Shown piece by piece: positions 22,453 to 28,230 of a stretch of DNA of 54,511 nt (its first letter is position 1; every line of letters starts with the position of its first letter). A program made the position numbers and the translations under genes. A model generated the notes under the pieces. That model searched no databases. It worked only from the letters and a program-made list of their open reading frames with translations, and was not told the DNA's origin. Source of the stretch: a virus; the IMG/VR virus record IMGVR_UViG_3300025695_000014, positions 1 through 54,511 of that record. One strand, given 5' to 3'.

Positions 22453-22482
22453 ACCCCTCGATACCCGTCGGGGGGTTTTTTG
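22453..22482 (+). terminator. Rho-independent terminator, plus strand
   Basis: 9-bp stem ACCCCTCGA / TCGGGGGGT (one G-T pair), loop TACCCG, followed by T6. Ends the candidate small RNA. Confidence 0.85.
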
Positions 22483-22496
22483 TGTTCTATGCCCGG

Positions 22497-22517
22497 CTAC
22501 ATAACCTGTTGCAAACA
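22497..22517. repeat. 21-bp direct repeat, copy 2
   Basis: Second copy of the 21-bp repeat described at 22427-22447. It lies just past the terminator. Confidence 0.9.
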
Positions 22518-22861
22518 TAGTCATACAATTAACCCAAAATACCCAAATTGATGGCGAGATTGCATACAAGTACCCAGTACCCCGGGGTGGCCCTTGCGTC
22601 CCCCATAGGGGAAATCTTTTCGGTGATCCCAAGGATGCCACCACACCACACACTGCCGCATCAAAACCCCTTCAGTTTCCCACAATGTCGCCCCGTCGGT
22701 TGCATCTATAGAATCCTGCCGGACAAATTCCCCCCAGTGATACCCGTGCAAGTTTCCCCCCGTGATGTGTTGTCGGTGTGTATAATGTTAGCAATACCCG
22801 AACACCTGCCCTGCCGGATTATCCCGTGATATCAACCCACAAGGTATTATTGCCCGTTGCA
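22518..22861. other. Gene-poor region with short repeats (candidate packaging site or origin)
   Basis: No convincing gene is visible; the frames on the minus strand start with TTG or lack a ribosome-binding site. The region holds repeated short words: ATACCCG (22740s and 22790s, also 22460s), CTGCCGGA/G (about 22715 and 22811, also 22392) and GTTGCAAACA (about 22854). Small hairpins include CCCC-ata-GGGG (about 22603-22613) and CCCCGGGG (about 22580). The plus strand is markedly C-rich. Its position just before the terminase operon fits a packaging (cos/pac) site, but an origin is equally possible. Confidence 0.4.
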
Positions 22862-22897
22862 AACAAAAAAACCCCCCAGAGTCTAAACAATGGGGGG
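22862..22897 (-). terminator. Rho-independent terminator, minus strand
   Basis: C6 (22872-22877) pairs with G6 (22892-22897) around a 14-base loop, followed on the minus strand by T7. It ends the small-gene transcript after the 71-residue gene and isolates it from the terminase operon. Confidence 0.8.
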
Positions 22898-22925
22898 CAA
22901 GTTGGGAGGAATGGTAAAGACCAGA

Positions 22926-23141
22926 TTATTTCACTTTGATAATCTCATCGGCAAGAGTCGTCACCTTGTTCGTATCAACCCAAGTATCAATACCGGATTG
23001 CCTCGCAATCTGCTCAAGGGTTTCAATCTGCAAGCGCAACCCATAGATCAACCGCCCGATTGCCTCAATCTCACTCTTGGGGATTGCAACAATGTTACGG
23101 GCATCATCCATATCAGTAGCTGTAACTTTACGATTAATCAT
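22926..23141 (-). CDS. Small hypothetical protein (71 aa)
   Basis: A 71-residue acidic helical protein: MINRKVTATDMDDARNIVAI… then a likely coiled coil (LIYGLRLQIETLEQIARQSG). GAAAGGTAATGAAAG precedes the ATG. It is the last gene before a strong terminator. I recognise no domain. It probably belongs to the early, host-facing set by position. Confidence 0.7.
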   Translation of the reverse strand: MINRKVTATDMDDARNIVAIPKSEIEAIGRLIYGLRLQIETLEQIARQSGIDTWVDTNKVTTLADEIIKVK

Positions 23142-23209
23142 CTTTCATTACCTTTCGTTAGATTGTGGGAGCGACACCGCGCCGCCCCCGTTCGATAATT
23201 AATAGCGGA

Positions 23210-23569
23210 TTATGCCGCCTCAATCAAGCGATATTTTGCCTTGCGTGAACGGGCATAACTGGTCTGGATATCATAACCATATGAACGCAACCGCCATATC
23301 GTCTGATAAACACTTTTTGGCTTCAATCCGGTTTCCCGTACAATCGTGTTGATTGATACAGGATAAGCCCTCGACGCCAAGACGCGAACAACGGCATTGT
23401 CACCCCGTGACACTTTGATATCGGATTCACGGTTGACGGTTGGTTTGGCTGGCTTAACTGGCTTGCCCAGTTCCTGCCATGCCATATTAACAAGCCGCCC
23501 GTTAGCTTCCGAATTCTCACGGATAGCCATAAGGATTAACTTTAGTTTTTCATGGTTACGGTAATTCAT
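23210..23569 (-). CDS. Winged-helix DNA-binding protein (119 aa)
   Basis: The N-terminal helix region (MNYRNHEKLKLILMAIREN…) is followed by a Lys/Pro linker. A C-terminal winged-helix fold at about residues 55-119 has 'DNAVVRVLASRAYPVSINTI', 'VRETGLKPKSVYQTIWRLRS' (recognition helix) and a basic wing 'YARSRKAKYRL'. It is likely a transcription regulator. The start at 23567-23569 is chosen for AAGGA 9 bases upstream; a longer form from 23635 lacks a ribosome-binding site. It sits among small early-type genes. Confidence 0.75.
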   Translation of the reverse strand: MNYRNHEKLKLILMAIRENSEANGRLVNMAWQELGKPVKPAKPTVNRESDIKVSRGDNAVVRVLASRAYPVSINTIVRETGLKPKSVYQTIWRLRSYGYDIQTSYARSRKAKYRLIEAA

Positions 23570-23592
23570 AGCGTTTTTCCTTTCATCAGTTG

Positions 23593-23670
23593 CTATAAAA
23601 TTGCTGATACTATGGCAATCAATAAGATTATCCATGCGATCTTAAAAGCGGAATTGATTATCTCGTGCAT
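23593..23670 (-). CDS. Possible 25-residue membrane microprotein
   Basis: A 25-codon frame starts in a TGATG overlap with the stop of the DUF932 gene: MHEIINSAFK, then a wholly hydrophobic helix (IAWIILLIAIVSAIL). No good Shine-Dalgarno is visible, so translation would rely on coupling to the upstream gene. It fills the gap before the winged-helix gene. Confidence 0.4.
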   Translation of the reverse strand: MHEIINSAFKIAWIILLIAIVSAIL

Positions 23671-24698
23671 CACGCCGCCATCACTTCCTGCCAAACTGGC
23701 GACTCGATAACCTGCCGGACAGCCTCGCCGCGAACACGCCGGACGTTGGCATGATTAGCCTTGTCGTTACCTGCCCGAATCGTTTTGCCTTCATCGGTGG
23801 TTATCTGGTGGTTAGTATGGGTTGACCAATGCGTTAAGGCATTATACGCCGTCCATGCTGTATTCCCCAGTTCCGCCACATCGTCCTGATAAAGACCAAG
23901 CAAGTAATTCAACTTGGTTTCATTCACCGGATTAACTAGCCCGGCATCGGTCGCGTGGTTTTCTTTCCGGCACAAAGTCACGGACAGGATATCCGCGAAT
24001 TGCTGACGGGTCATCTCGGTATTTTGCCAGACGCGCATCTGGTCAACCTGCCCAGACCATCCGGCAAGCCCCAGAGCCGCCTTTGTCATCATGCCATCAA
24101 CCGATAGATTAGCCGTGTGTTTTGCCTTCTGTTGATACGCCTTAGATCCACCAAAGACTAGAGTATTGCGGCACAAGTCACGGTATGCACCGCTGAACAC
24201 TTGGAAAGCCCAAGACATATCCACCGAATTAAAGACATCAATACGACACCGGACAACATCCCTGCCGTCACTTATCCCTGCCGCAAGGTCGTGGAAATAG
24301 ATAGTCCGGTGGGCGCGAGTTCCGGCATCATATAGCCTATCCACAACTTCAACATTGCCGTCGGTCGGTAGGTCGGAATCAAAAAGAACCTGCGCCTGCT
24401 GTTCGAAAAGTTTATCATGGCTGACCAGATTATAGCCTTCGGTTACAGGTCGAACGGGCATCACTTCATTAATAGCGGAATTAAACAGGGCATAATATCC
24501 GCCAACTGGTCGTGGCTCAGTCACGATTAAGGATTCAGAAGTCTTAACCGGAACAATTGCATCAATAGGCAATTTCCGAATCTTGGTAAATTTACTGTAA
24601 AGACTAAAATCCCCTATATCATGATGCGTTGACCAAATATTAGCACCCTTAGCCATAGCCTTAGACGCCGCATTATCACTTGTAGTAATATCTAACAT
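23670..24698 (-). CDS. DUF932 family protein (342 aa)
   Basis: Matches the DUF932 (plasmid/phage-like) protein family: 'VMPVRPVTEGYNLVSHDKLF' in the first third, 'VDMSWAFQVFSGAYRDLCRN' in the middle, 'TAYNALTHWSTH' near the C-terminus. The length of 342 is usual. Family members occur on plasmids and phages and have no agreed function. It sits alone between two terminators with GAAAGG before its ATG. Its sequence appears richer in GCC/CCG codons than the neighbouring genes, which may reflect recent acquisition. Confidence 0.85.
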   Translation of the reverse strand: MLDITTSDNAASKAMAKGANIWSTHHDIGDFSLYSKFTKIRKLPIDAIVPVKTSESLIVTEPRPVGGYYALFNSAINEVMPVRPVTEGYNLVSHDKLFEQQAQVLFDSDLPTDGNVEVVDRLYDAGTRAHRTIYFHDLAAGISDGRDVVRCRIDVFNSVDMSWAFQVFSGAYRDLCRNTLVFGGSKAYQQKAKHTANLSVDGMMTKAALGLAGWSGQVDQMRVWQNTEMTRQQFADILSVTLCRKENHATDAGLVNPVNETKLNYLLGLYQDDVAELGNTAWTAYNALTHWSTHTNHQITTDEGKTIRAGNDKANHANVRRVRGEAVRQVIESPVWQEVMAA

Positions 24699-24849
24699 TT
24701 TATAATAGCCTTTCGTAAGCTGTTAAACGGTCGCATTATCACGCCGCCTTCATTCTATAACACAAAAAAACACCTAATAAAACAAGAAAATTCACCTAGC
24801 ACCTACCGCAAAAAATCACCCTATCTGTGACGCCGCCCTATCAGGATAT

Positions 24850-24886
24850 AAAAAAAGCAATCCCCGCAACATTAAAAGTGCGGGGA
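24850..24886 (-). terminator. Rho-independent terminator, minus strand
   Basis: 8-bp perfect stem TCCCCGCA / TGCGGGGA (24861-24868 with 24879-24886), 10-base loop, followed on the minus strand by T6-T7. It follows the GP88-like gene. Confidence 0.85.
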
Positions 24887-24890
24887 TAAC

Positions 24891-24934
24891 AAGCAATGGC
24901 TGACATTATTTTAAGCAATGGCTGACATTATTTT
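24891..24934. repeat. Tandem 22-bp repeat (two perfect units)
   Basis: AAGCAATGGCTGACATTATTTT occurs at 24891-24912 and 24913-24934 without a gap. On the minus strand each unit reads TAATGTCAGCCATTGCTT, a stop-start junction followed by a few codons (MSAIA). The first unit met in minus-strand reading overlaps the end of the GP88-like gene. Confidence 0.95.
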
Positions 24935-25533
24935 ACCGCCTCAACTATCGTATCGACGCCGCTATCAATCCGATAGCATATCAAGCAATCTTTACATTTT
25001 TGCCCCGTGCAATTCTGGGTAATATTGCTATCTGGGGAAACATTGTTAAAAGTCCGGTCGAAAAACTCCGGCGGGGTATACATCACCGCATCAATGCGCG
25101 GATTGCTGTAAATCAGGATAAGATTAGATGGTTTTTTATTGTGGCTATAAAACTTGCGGATAAAGTCTTTACGCTTAGTCCACAATGCAAAAGAGCAATG
25201 CGGATTGTGCAAGGTTATATTGTGCAGGTTTTCAAGGTGGGTCATGTTGATAAGTTCGCCGTGTGATGAAAACCGGAAAAACGCCTGTAATATCGTCGGC
25301 AACATATGCGACGGAATAACACCGCCGGATAATATCTCGCTGTTCATCTCCCAAGCGGGGATACAGTTTTTACGCATGCCGCGCAACATTGTATCACTAT
25401 AACACTTGGTGCAGATAATCTTATCGTTTTTGCTGTTAACCATTTTTTGGCAAAACGGATTAGATAGCGTGTTTGTGTTTAAAGACTGGATATCAAGTAA
25501 CTTGCCTGAGCCTTTGCTGATTTTTAGATTCAT
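24928..25533 (-). CDS. Cys-rich GP88-like phage protein (201 aa)
   Basis: Begins MNLKISKGSGKLLDIQSLNT. Cys28 and Cys41/Cys44 (CTKCYS) are near the N-terminus, with Cys57 following. The centre has 'AFFRFSSHGELINMTHLENL' and 'CSFALWTKRKDFIRKFY'. The C-terminal Cys cluster is NCTGQKCKDCLICY. This layout (K.SKG..KL…C..KCY…FFR.…GE…LWTKR) is that of the phage GP88 family, possibly metal or Fe-S binding, with unproven function. The start at 25531-25533 has AAAGG upstream. It is followed by a terminator. Confidence 0.7.
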   Translation of the reverse strand: MNLKISKGSGKLLDIQSLNTNTLSNPFCQKMVNSKNDKIICTKCYSDTMLRGMRKNCIPAWEMNSEILSGGVIPSHMLPTILQAFFRFSSHGELINMTHLENLHNITLHNPHCSFALWTKRKDFIRKFYSHNKKPSNLILIYSNPRIDAVMYTPPEFFDRTFNNVSPDSNITQNCTGQKCKDCLICYRIDSGVDTIVEAVK

Positions 25534-25729
25534 AACGTTGCCTTTCGTTGGTTGCGTTAACCGATGGATAGCCGATATGATATCCGGCGTCAAGTTCTTT
25601 TATTCCCTGTCCTATCTTAGATAAATAACACGCCGCGCAAAACATAGACCAGTCGTCGGGCTTGATATCGGCAGGTGCGCCGCAATCATCACAGGGTGGG
25701 CGTTCGGTGTGTTTGGTATGGGCTGACAT
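25493..25729 (-). CDS. Small zinc-ribbon-like protein (78 aa)
   Basis: Starts MSAHTKHTERPPCDDCGAPA and has a second pair CAAC after 'DDWSMF', so C-x2-C … C-x2-C fits a zinc ribbon. The rest is polar. AGGGATC lies before the ATG, which is in a TAATG arrangement with the short frame upstream. It overlaps the GP88-like gene by about 40 bp. DksA/TraR-like zinc proteins have this size, but the match is only to the Cys pattern. Confidence 0.7.
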   Translation of the reverse strand: MSAHTKHTERPPCDDCGAPADIKPDDWSMFCAACYLSKIGQGIKELDAGYHIGYPSVNATNERQRYESKNQQRLRQVT

Positions 25730-25773
25730 TATTTTGATCCCTTTGCTGACAATATTTTGGCTGACATTATTTC
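25721..25773. repeat. Repeat cluster of GCTGACATTATTTT junction motif
   Basis: Copies at 25721-25735 (exact), 25746-25758 (one change) and 25759-25773 (near exact) of the same motif as at 24898 and 24920; another relative lies near 27669. On the minus strand the motif is AAAATAATGTCAGC, a stop-start junction. Between two copies lies a 12-codon frame (MSAKILSAKGSK) coupled TAATG at both ends. Confidence 0.8.
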
Positions 25774-25949
25774 TCTGACAAAACGATTGACAAATTCTTG
25801 ATACCTTTCATGCCCTTTGCCGCCGCCTTCATGTTGGCTAACTCTTCGGGTGTCTTGCATACCATTGACATTTTCATCGTTCCCTTTGTCATGGTTCGTG
25901 CTTCTTCTAAGCGGCGGCGACATTCCTTCACTGTCGGTGCATTTGCCAT
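25767..25949 (-). CDS. Small basic hypothetical protein (60 aa)
   Basis: A 60-residue protein with the repeat-like 'MTKGTMKMSMVCKTPEELAN' and 'MKAAAKGMKGIKNLSIVLSEK', Met- and Lys-rich. Its ATG overlaps the upstream stop as TGATG. No domain is recognised. Confidence 0.6.
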   Translation of the reverse strand: MANAPTVKECRRRLEEARTMTKGTMKMSMVCKTPEELANMKAAAKGMKGIKNLSIVLSEK

Positions 25950-26152
25950 CAGTCCGATTCAACTCCGATAAAATCCACATTATCTATGTCATAGATGTTG
26001 TCTATCAGTTCTTTGCTTGTCATCTCGTCGACAATGTGACTGGCTTGTGACTCGACAGATTCAGGGCTTGTCCCACTAGGTACGGAAAAGCCGACGGATA
26101 CTTTGGCGACAATTTCCATTTCGACAATGTAGTGGTCATCATAAGGGTTCAT
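25949..26152 (-). CDS. Small acidic hypothetical protein (67 aa)
   Basis: A 67-residue acidic protein with an alternating N-terminal strand (YIVEMEIVAKVSVGFSV) and the helix 'ESVESQASHIVDEMTSKELI'. It starts in an ATGA overlap with the upstream gene and has AGAGGAAAACGC before it. Both ends are coupled to neighbours, supporting a real gene. The function is unknown. Confidence 0.7.
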   Translation of the reverse strand: MNPYDDHYIVEMEIVAKVSVGFSVPSGTSPESVESQASHIVDEMTSKELIDNIYDIDNVDFIGVESD

Positions 26153-26439
26153 TGCGTTTTCCTCTCAGGGTTGAAGAATTCTTGAAACTCCATGCGTGGC
26201 ATCTCTGCCTTGCCGTACGGGTTGCCGAACAAGGTTTCGTATTCTTCTTCTAGTCTGCCGTCAGTCACTCTATAAATGTGACCATTATCAGAGTCCCTTT
26301 GCTTACGATATAAGTCTGCCTTTGTCCACCAAGTTTTGAACCCAACATTATTGCCGTTCCAATCGTGTTCGGCGGCAATGCGTTCGCACATTTCAACACA
26401 CTGTTCGTATGACCTAGAGTTCTTTTCACTGGGTCTCAT
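26149..26439 (-). CDS. Hypothetical protein (96 aa)
   Basis: The protein beginning MRPSEKNSRSYEQCVEMCER has Trp-rich segments (FKTWWTKADLYRKQ) and a C-terminal 'FQEFFNPERKTQ'. The start ATG overlaps the upstream stop in TGATG, with GTGGAG in the upstream gene's last codons acting as ribosome-binding site. A longer version from 26475 would overlap the upstream gene more and lacks that site. No domain is recognised. Confidence 0.65.
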   Translation of the reverse strand: MRPSEKNSRSYEQCVEMCERIAAEHDWNGNNVGFKTWWTKADLYRKQRDSDNGHIYRVTDGRLEEEYETLFGNPYGKAEMPRMEFQEFFNPERKTQ

Positions 26440-26657
26440 CACGCAATCTCCACTTCTGAATTTGTTTCTATCCACACTTTAGCACCACAAGACAGGGGTT
26501 TGTCTGGGCTGTACACAACAGTGCTTTCCCCAAGTATTCGAACGCTACTACCATAGGTGTTCGAATTGCTTGTCTTGACAGTGATACAAGGTTTGCTCTC
26601 ACCAGTCTTGGCGTTCGAACGGATGATATGTTGGTTTATGTGTATTCGTTTAAGCAT
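26439..26657 (-). CDS. Conserved small phage protein (72 aa)
   Basis: MLKRIHINQHIIRSNAKTG, then 'TVKTSNSNTYGSSVRILGES' and 'DKPLSCGAKVWIET'. This combination (K.IHVNQH.I..N … Y..…L.CGA.VWIET) is a well-conserved small protein in many actinophages and marine phages, of unknown role. There is an excellent ribosome-binding site AAGGAGAG. The last codons (SEVEIA) supply GTGGAG to the next gene. Confidence 0.8.
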   Translation of the reverse strand: MLKRIHINQHIIRSNAKTGESKPCITVKTSNSNTYGSSVRILGESTVVYSPDKPLSCGAKVWIETNSEVEIA

Positions 26658-27048
26658 CCTTACTCTCCTTCAAAAACCATCTTTTGCTAGTGTCGGTTGA
26701 CCATTCGCCGTTGTCGTTGAGGAAACACTCATAGACAACACAAACTTCGGATTGCGTATCTTCGTCTTTCCAGATGCACAAGTCAAACACTCTTTCACCA
26801 ACGTGGACACCGTACCAGTCGTTGTCCTCATTACGATTAAGACAATCCTTTTGAATAGCAGGGTCAGTGAAATAGAACCCCGTCAGGAAACCTTTCTCGT
26901 ATTTAGACAGCACCAGTTCGTCATCGTTCTCATCTGGGTCTACACTGAAACAGATTTTGACAATGCCCTCATCTTCATCAGCGACAAACCAATCCTCACG
27001 ACTAGGGTAAAGCCATTCGAGGTGTTGCAACAGTTCGTATTTAGTCAT
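26650..27048 (-). CDS. Acidic hypothetical protein (132 aa)
   Basis: Starts MTKYELLQHLEWLYPSREDW and is acidic with many Trp and Cys. AGGAGAGTGACG precedes ATG 27046-27048, so this start is preferred over 27162, which would swallow the separate 48-residue gene. It overlaps its neighbours by 8 bp on both sides. No domain is recognised. Confidence 0.7.
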   Translation of the reverse strand: MTKYELLQHLEWLYPSREDWFVADEDEGIVKICFSVDPDENDDELVLSKYEKGFLTGFYFTDPAIQKDCLNRNEDNDWYGVHVGERVFDLCIWKDEDTQSEVCVVYECFLNDNGEWSTDTSKRWFLKESKDA

Positions 27049-27187
27049 CGTCACTCTCCTCTTCATCCAATCTGTCGGCAATAATCTCGCCGTTTTCCAT
27101 TTCCAAGTTTGCAATCTCAACAGCCTCATCTTGACTATTTGCCTCAACATAATCTTGGACAATCAGAACAACTCTATACTTTGCCAT
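27041..27187 (-). CDS. Small acidic protein (48 aa)
   Basis: A 48-codon frame starting MAKYRVVLIVQDYVEANSQD and continuing EAVEIANLEMENGEIIADRL before an acidic tail. Two strands and two helices of this kind are typical of small DpnD-like phage proteins. GGGGAAG lies 8 bases before the ATG, which follows the upstream stop by one base. The stop lies 8 bases inside the next gene, and its last codons form that gene's AGGAGAG site. Confidence 0.82.
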   Translation of the reverse strand: MAKYRVVLIVQDYVEANSQDEAVEIANLEMENGEIIADRLDEEESDDD

Positions 27188-27188
27188 T

Positions 27189-27407
27189 TTACTTCCCCAT
27201 CACATAATCAGAATAGTATTTAGTATTCCCCTCATCATCCCTTTGAGGTTCAAAATGAAACTCAGAGGAAAGCATGAAGATAATGTTCTCCACGTCATCC
27301 AAGTGCCGCATCTCAAGGGTACGGCAATCATCGGCATATTGAAGCATATTTCTTAGCTTGTTGTGTGCGTCGAGTAGCTTCTTTCGTTTATCTGCATTGA
27401 ATACCAT
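27189..27407 (-). CDS. Small hypothetical protein (72 aa)
   Basis: A 72-residue charged helical protein (MVFNADKRKKLLDAHNKLRN …). AAAGGA lies before the ATG. It is the first gene after the terminator at 27474-27513 and heads the next short run of genes. No domain is recognised. Confidence 0.7.
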   Translation of the reverse strand: MVFNADKRKKLLDAHNKLRNMLQYADDCRTLEMRHLDDVENIIFMLSSEFHFEPQRDDEGNTKYYSDYVMGK

Positions 27408-27443
27408 CGCTTTAATCCTTTCATATCTGGTTGCGATACATTA

Positions 27444-27473
27444 CCCATACAACAAACTAAAAGGGGGTGTCAA
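27444..27473 (-). promoter_or_regulatory. Possible promoter directly behind terminator
   Basis: A perfect TTGACA (27468-27473 on the minus strand) abuts the T-run of the terminator. At 18 bases the -10 would be TATGGG, which is poor. It may restart transcription for the 72-residue gene. Confidence 0.35.
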
Positions 27474-27513
27474 CACAAAAAAACAAAGGACGGTAACATT
27501 TCTGCTACCGCCC
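27474..27513 (-). terminator. Rho-independent terminator, minus strand
   Basis: 10-bp stem (27504-27513 with 27488-27497, two G-T pairs), 6-base loop, followed on the minus strand by a T-rich run containing T7. It closes the first transcript of the small-gene region. Confidence 0.82.
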
Positions 27514-27545
27514 CTTGCCAACGCTACGAAAGGAACATTCCAAAT

Positions 27546-27797
27546 TCAGTGTGATACCTCGTATGGAATACCCATTCTTACCAGACTATCCCACCTTCTG
27601 TCAACCCAATCTTTGCACATTTTTTCACTTTTTCCGACAAATATGACAATCCAACGCATATAGTCTGTGCTGACATTATCTTTGACATTTTCACGAGATG
27701 TTTCACCTAAACGAACAGATGACAGTTTTGCAACAACTTGCCACGCCCCATCACAATCTCGCTGACAAATATCGTATTCAAACTCAGACCGTGACAT
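27546..27797 (-). CDS. Small hypothetical protein (83 aa)
   Basis: Starts MSRSEFEYDICQRDCDGAWQ, followed by strands and a 'MRWIVIFVGKSEKMCKDW' segment; Cys-containing and soluble. A strong AGGAGG lies 6 bases before the ATG at 27795-27797 and within the end of the RHH gene, which it overlaps by 14 bp. No domain is recognised. Confidence 0.7.
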   Translation of the reverse strand: MSRSEFEYDICQRDCDGAWQVVAKLSSVRLGETSRENVKDNVSTDYMRWIVIFVGKSEKMCKDWVDRRWDSLVRMGIPYEVSH

Positions 27798-27993
27798 TTC
27801 TTTCCTCCTCTTCCTGTCGCAAATCTTCAAGATACAAAGTTACTGCTGAACGAATCAGGTCAGCAACACTGACTTGTGTGTTGTATCGGTTTGTGTGTAA
27901 TTCTGAATAGGCTGACAATTTATCAAAGTCCTCAATCGGAATGGTCAGATTGTATGACTTTGTTTCCTTGTTGATCTTCATTGGTCTTACCAT
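27784..27993 (-). CDS. Ribbon-helix-helix DNA-binding protein (69 aa)
   Basis: After a basic start, 'KSYNLTIPIEDFDKLSAYSE' is the N-terminal strand and first helix, and 'VSVADLIRSAVTLYLEDL' is the second helix, the Arc/MetJ/CopG ribbon-helix-helix pattern. It would dimerise and bind operator DNA. The start at 27991-27993 has AGAGGA 7-8 bases upstream. As the second gene behind the early leftward promoter, and next to a divergent promoter region, it is a good candidate for an autoregulator. Confidence 0.8.
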   Translation of the reverse strand: MVRPMKINKETKSYNLTIPIEDFDKLSAYSELHTNRYNTQVSVADLIRSAVTLYLEDLRQEEEERNVTV

Positions 27994-28117
27994 CGTAGTC
28001 CTCTTCTGTTTCATTGACATCATAATAGGATTCAAGTAGGGTTCTTTTCTTATTAGGAATAACCCTTTTGTGATACTTGTTAGTATGTAGGTCTTTTATA
28101 ATGGGATTCTTTTTCAT
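27932..28117 (-). CDS. Small charged leader-position protein (61 aa)
   Basis: A 61-residue, very polar protein (MKKNPIIKDLHTNKYHKRVI … ending GNKVIQSDHSD). It begins 26 bases after the predicted transcription start of the promoter at 28150-28179 and overlaps the RHH gene by 62 bases. GGGGTAAC upstream is only a modest ribosome-binding site. The position supports it, but the sequence has no recognised domain. Confidence 0.5.
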   Translation of the reverse strand: MKKNPIIKDLHTNKYHKRVIPNKKRTLLESYYDVNETEEDYDGKTNEDQQGNKVIQSDHSD

Positions 28118-28142
28118 AATAGGTTACCCCAATGGGATTGTC

Positions 28143-28179
28143 TTTTAATGTTATAGGCGATGTGTCAAGTGGCTGTCAA
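28143..28179 (-). promoter_or_regulatory. Strong sigma70 promoter for leftward small-gene operon
   Basis: Minus-strand TTGACA (28174-28179), 18-base spacer, TATAAC (28150-28155); predicted start near 28143. Confidence 0.75.
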
Positions 28180-28194
28180 CAACTTTTTTTTAGG

Positions 28195-28230
28195 TTGACG
28201 GACATTTTGTTTTGCTGTATTGGTAACAGC
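28195..28230 (+). promoter_or_regulatory. Possible rightward promoter for replication genes
   Basis: Plus-strand TTGACG (28195-28200), 17-base spacer, TATTGG (28218-28223). The -35 is good and the -10 weak. The predicted start would be at or next to the primase ATG (28231), implying a leaderless or nearly leaderless message. Confidence 0.35.

Larger units (their letters stand above)
22389..22482 (+). ncRNA. Candidate phage small RNA, about 94 nt
   Basis: Bounded by a near-consensus promoter and a rho-independent terminator on the plus strand in a region where both flanking gene blocks run on the minus strand. The interior contains a small hairpin CCTGTT-gca-AACAGG (22434-22448) immediately before the terminator stem. 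There is no ORF of useful length with a ribosome-binding site. It could act in trans on phage or host mRNA or be a structural RNA related to packaging; which is unknown. Confidence 0.6.

Noticed and set aside
22427-22517. CRISPR array
   Set aside because: Only two 21-bp repeats with a 49-base interval containing a terminator; no cas genes.
22342-22751. Minus-strand ORFs of 103 and 76 residues in the gene-poor region
   Set aside because: The 103-residue frame runs through a terminator and promoter in antisense; the 76-residue frame needs a TTG start without a good ribosome-binding site. Both are unusual in composition (Gly/Arg/Trp).
25729-25980. 83-residue minus-strand ORF
   Set aside because: It overlaps the better supported 60-residue gene in another frame and lacks coupling or a ribosome-binding site.
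28132-28230. 33-residue N-terminal extension of the primase
   Set aside because: It overlaps the divergent promoter region, has no ribosome-binding site, and adds a hydrophobic stretch not expected in primases.
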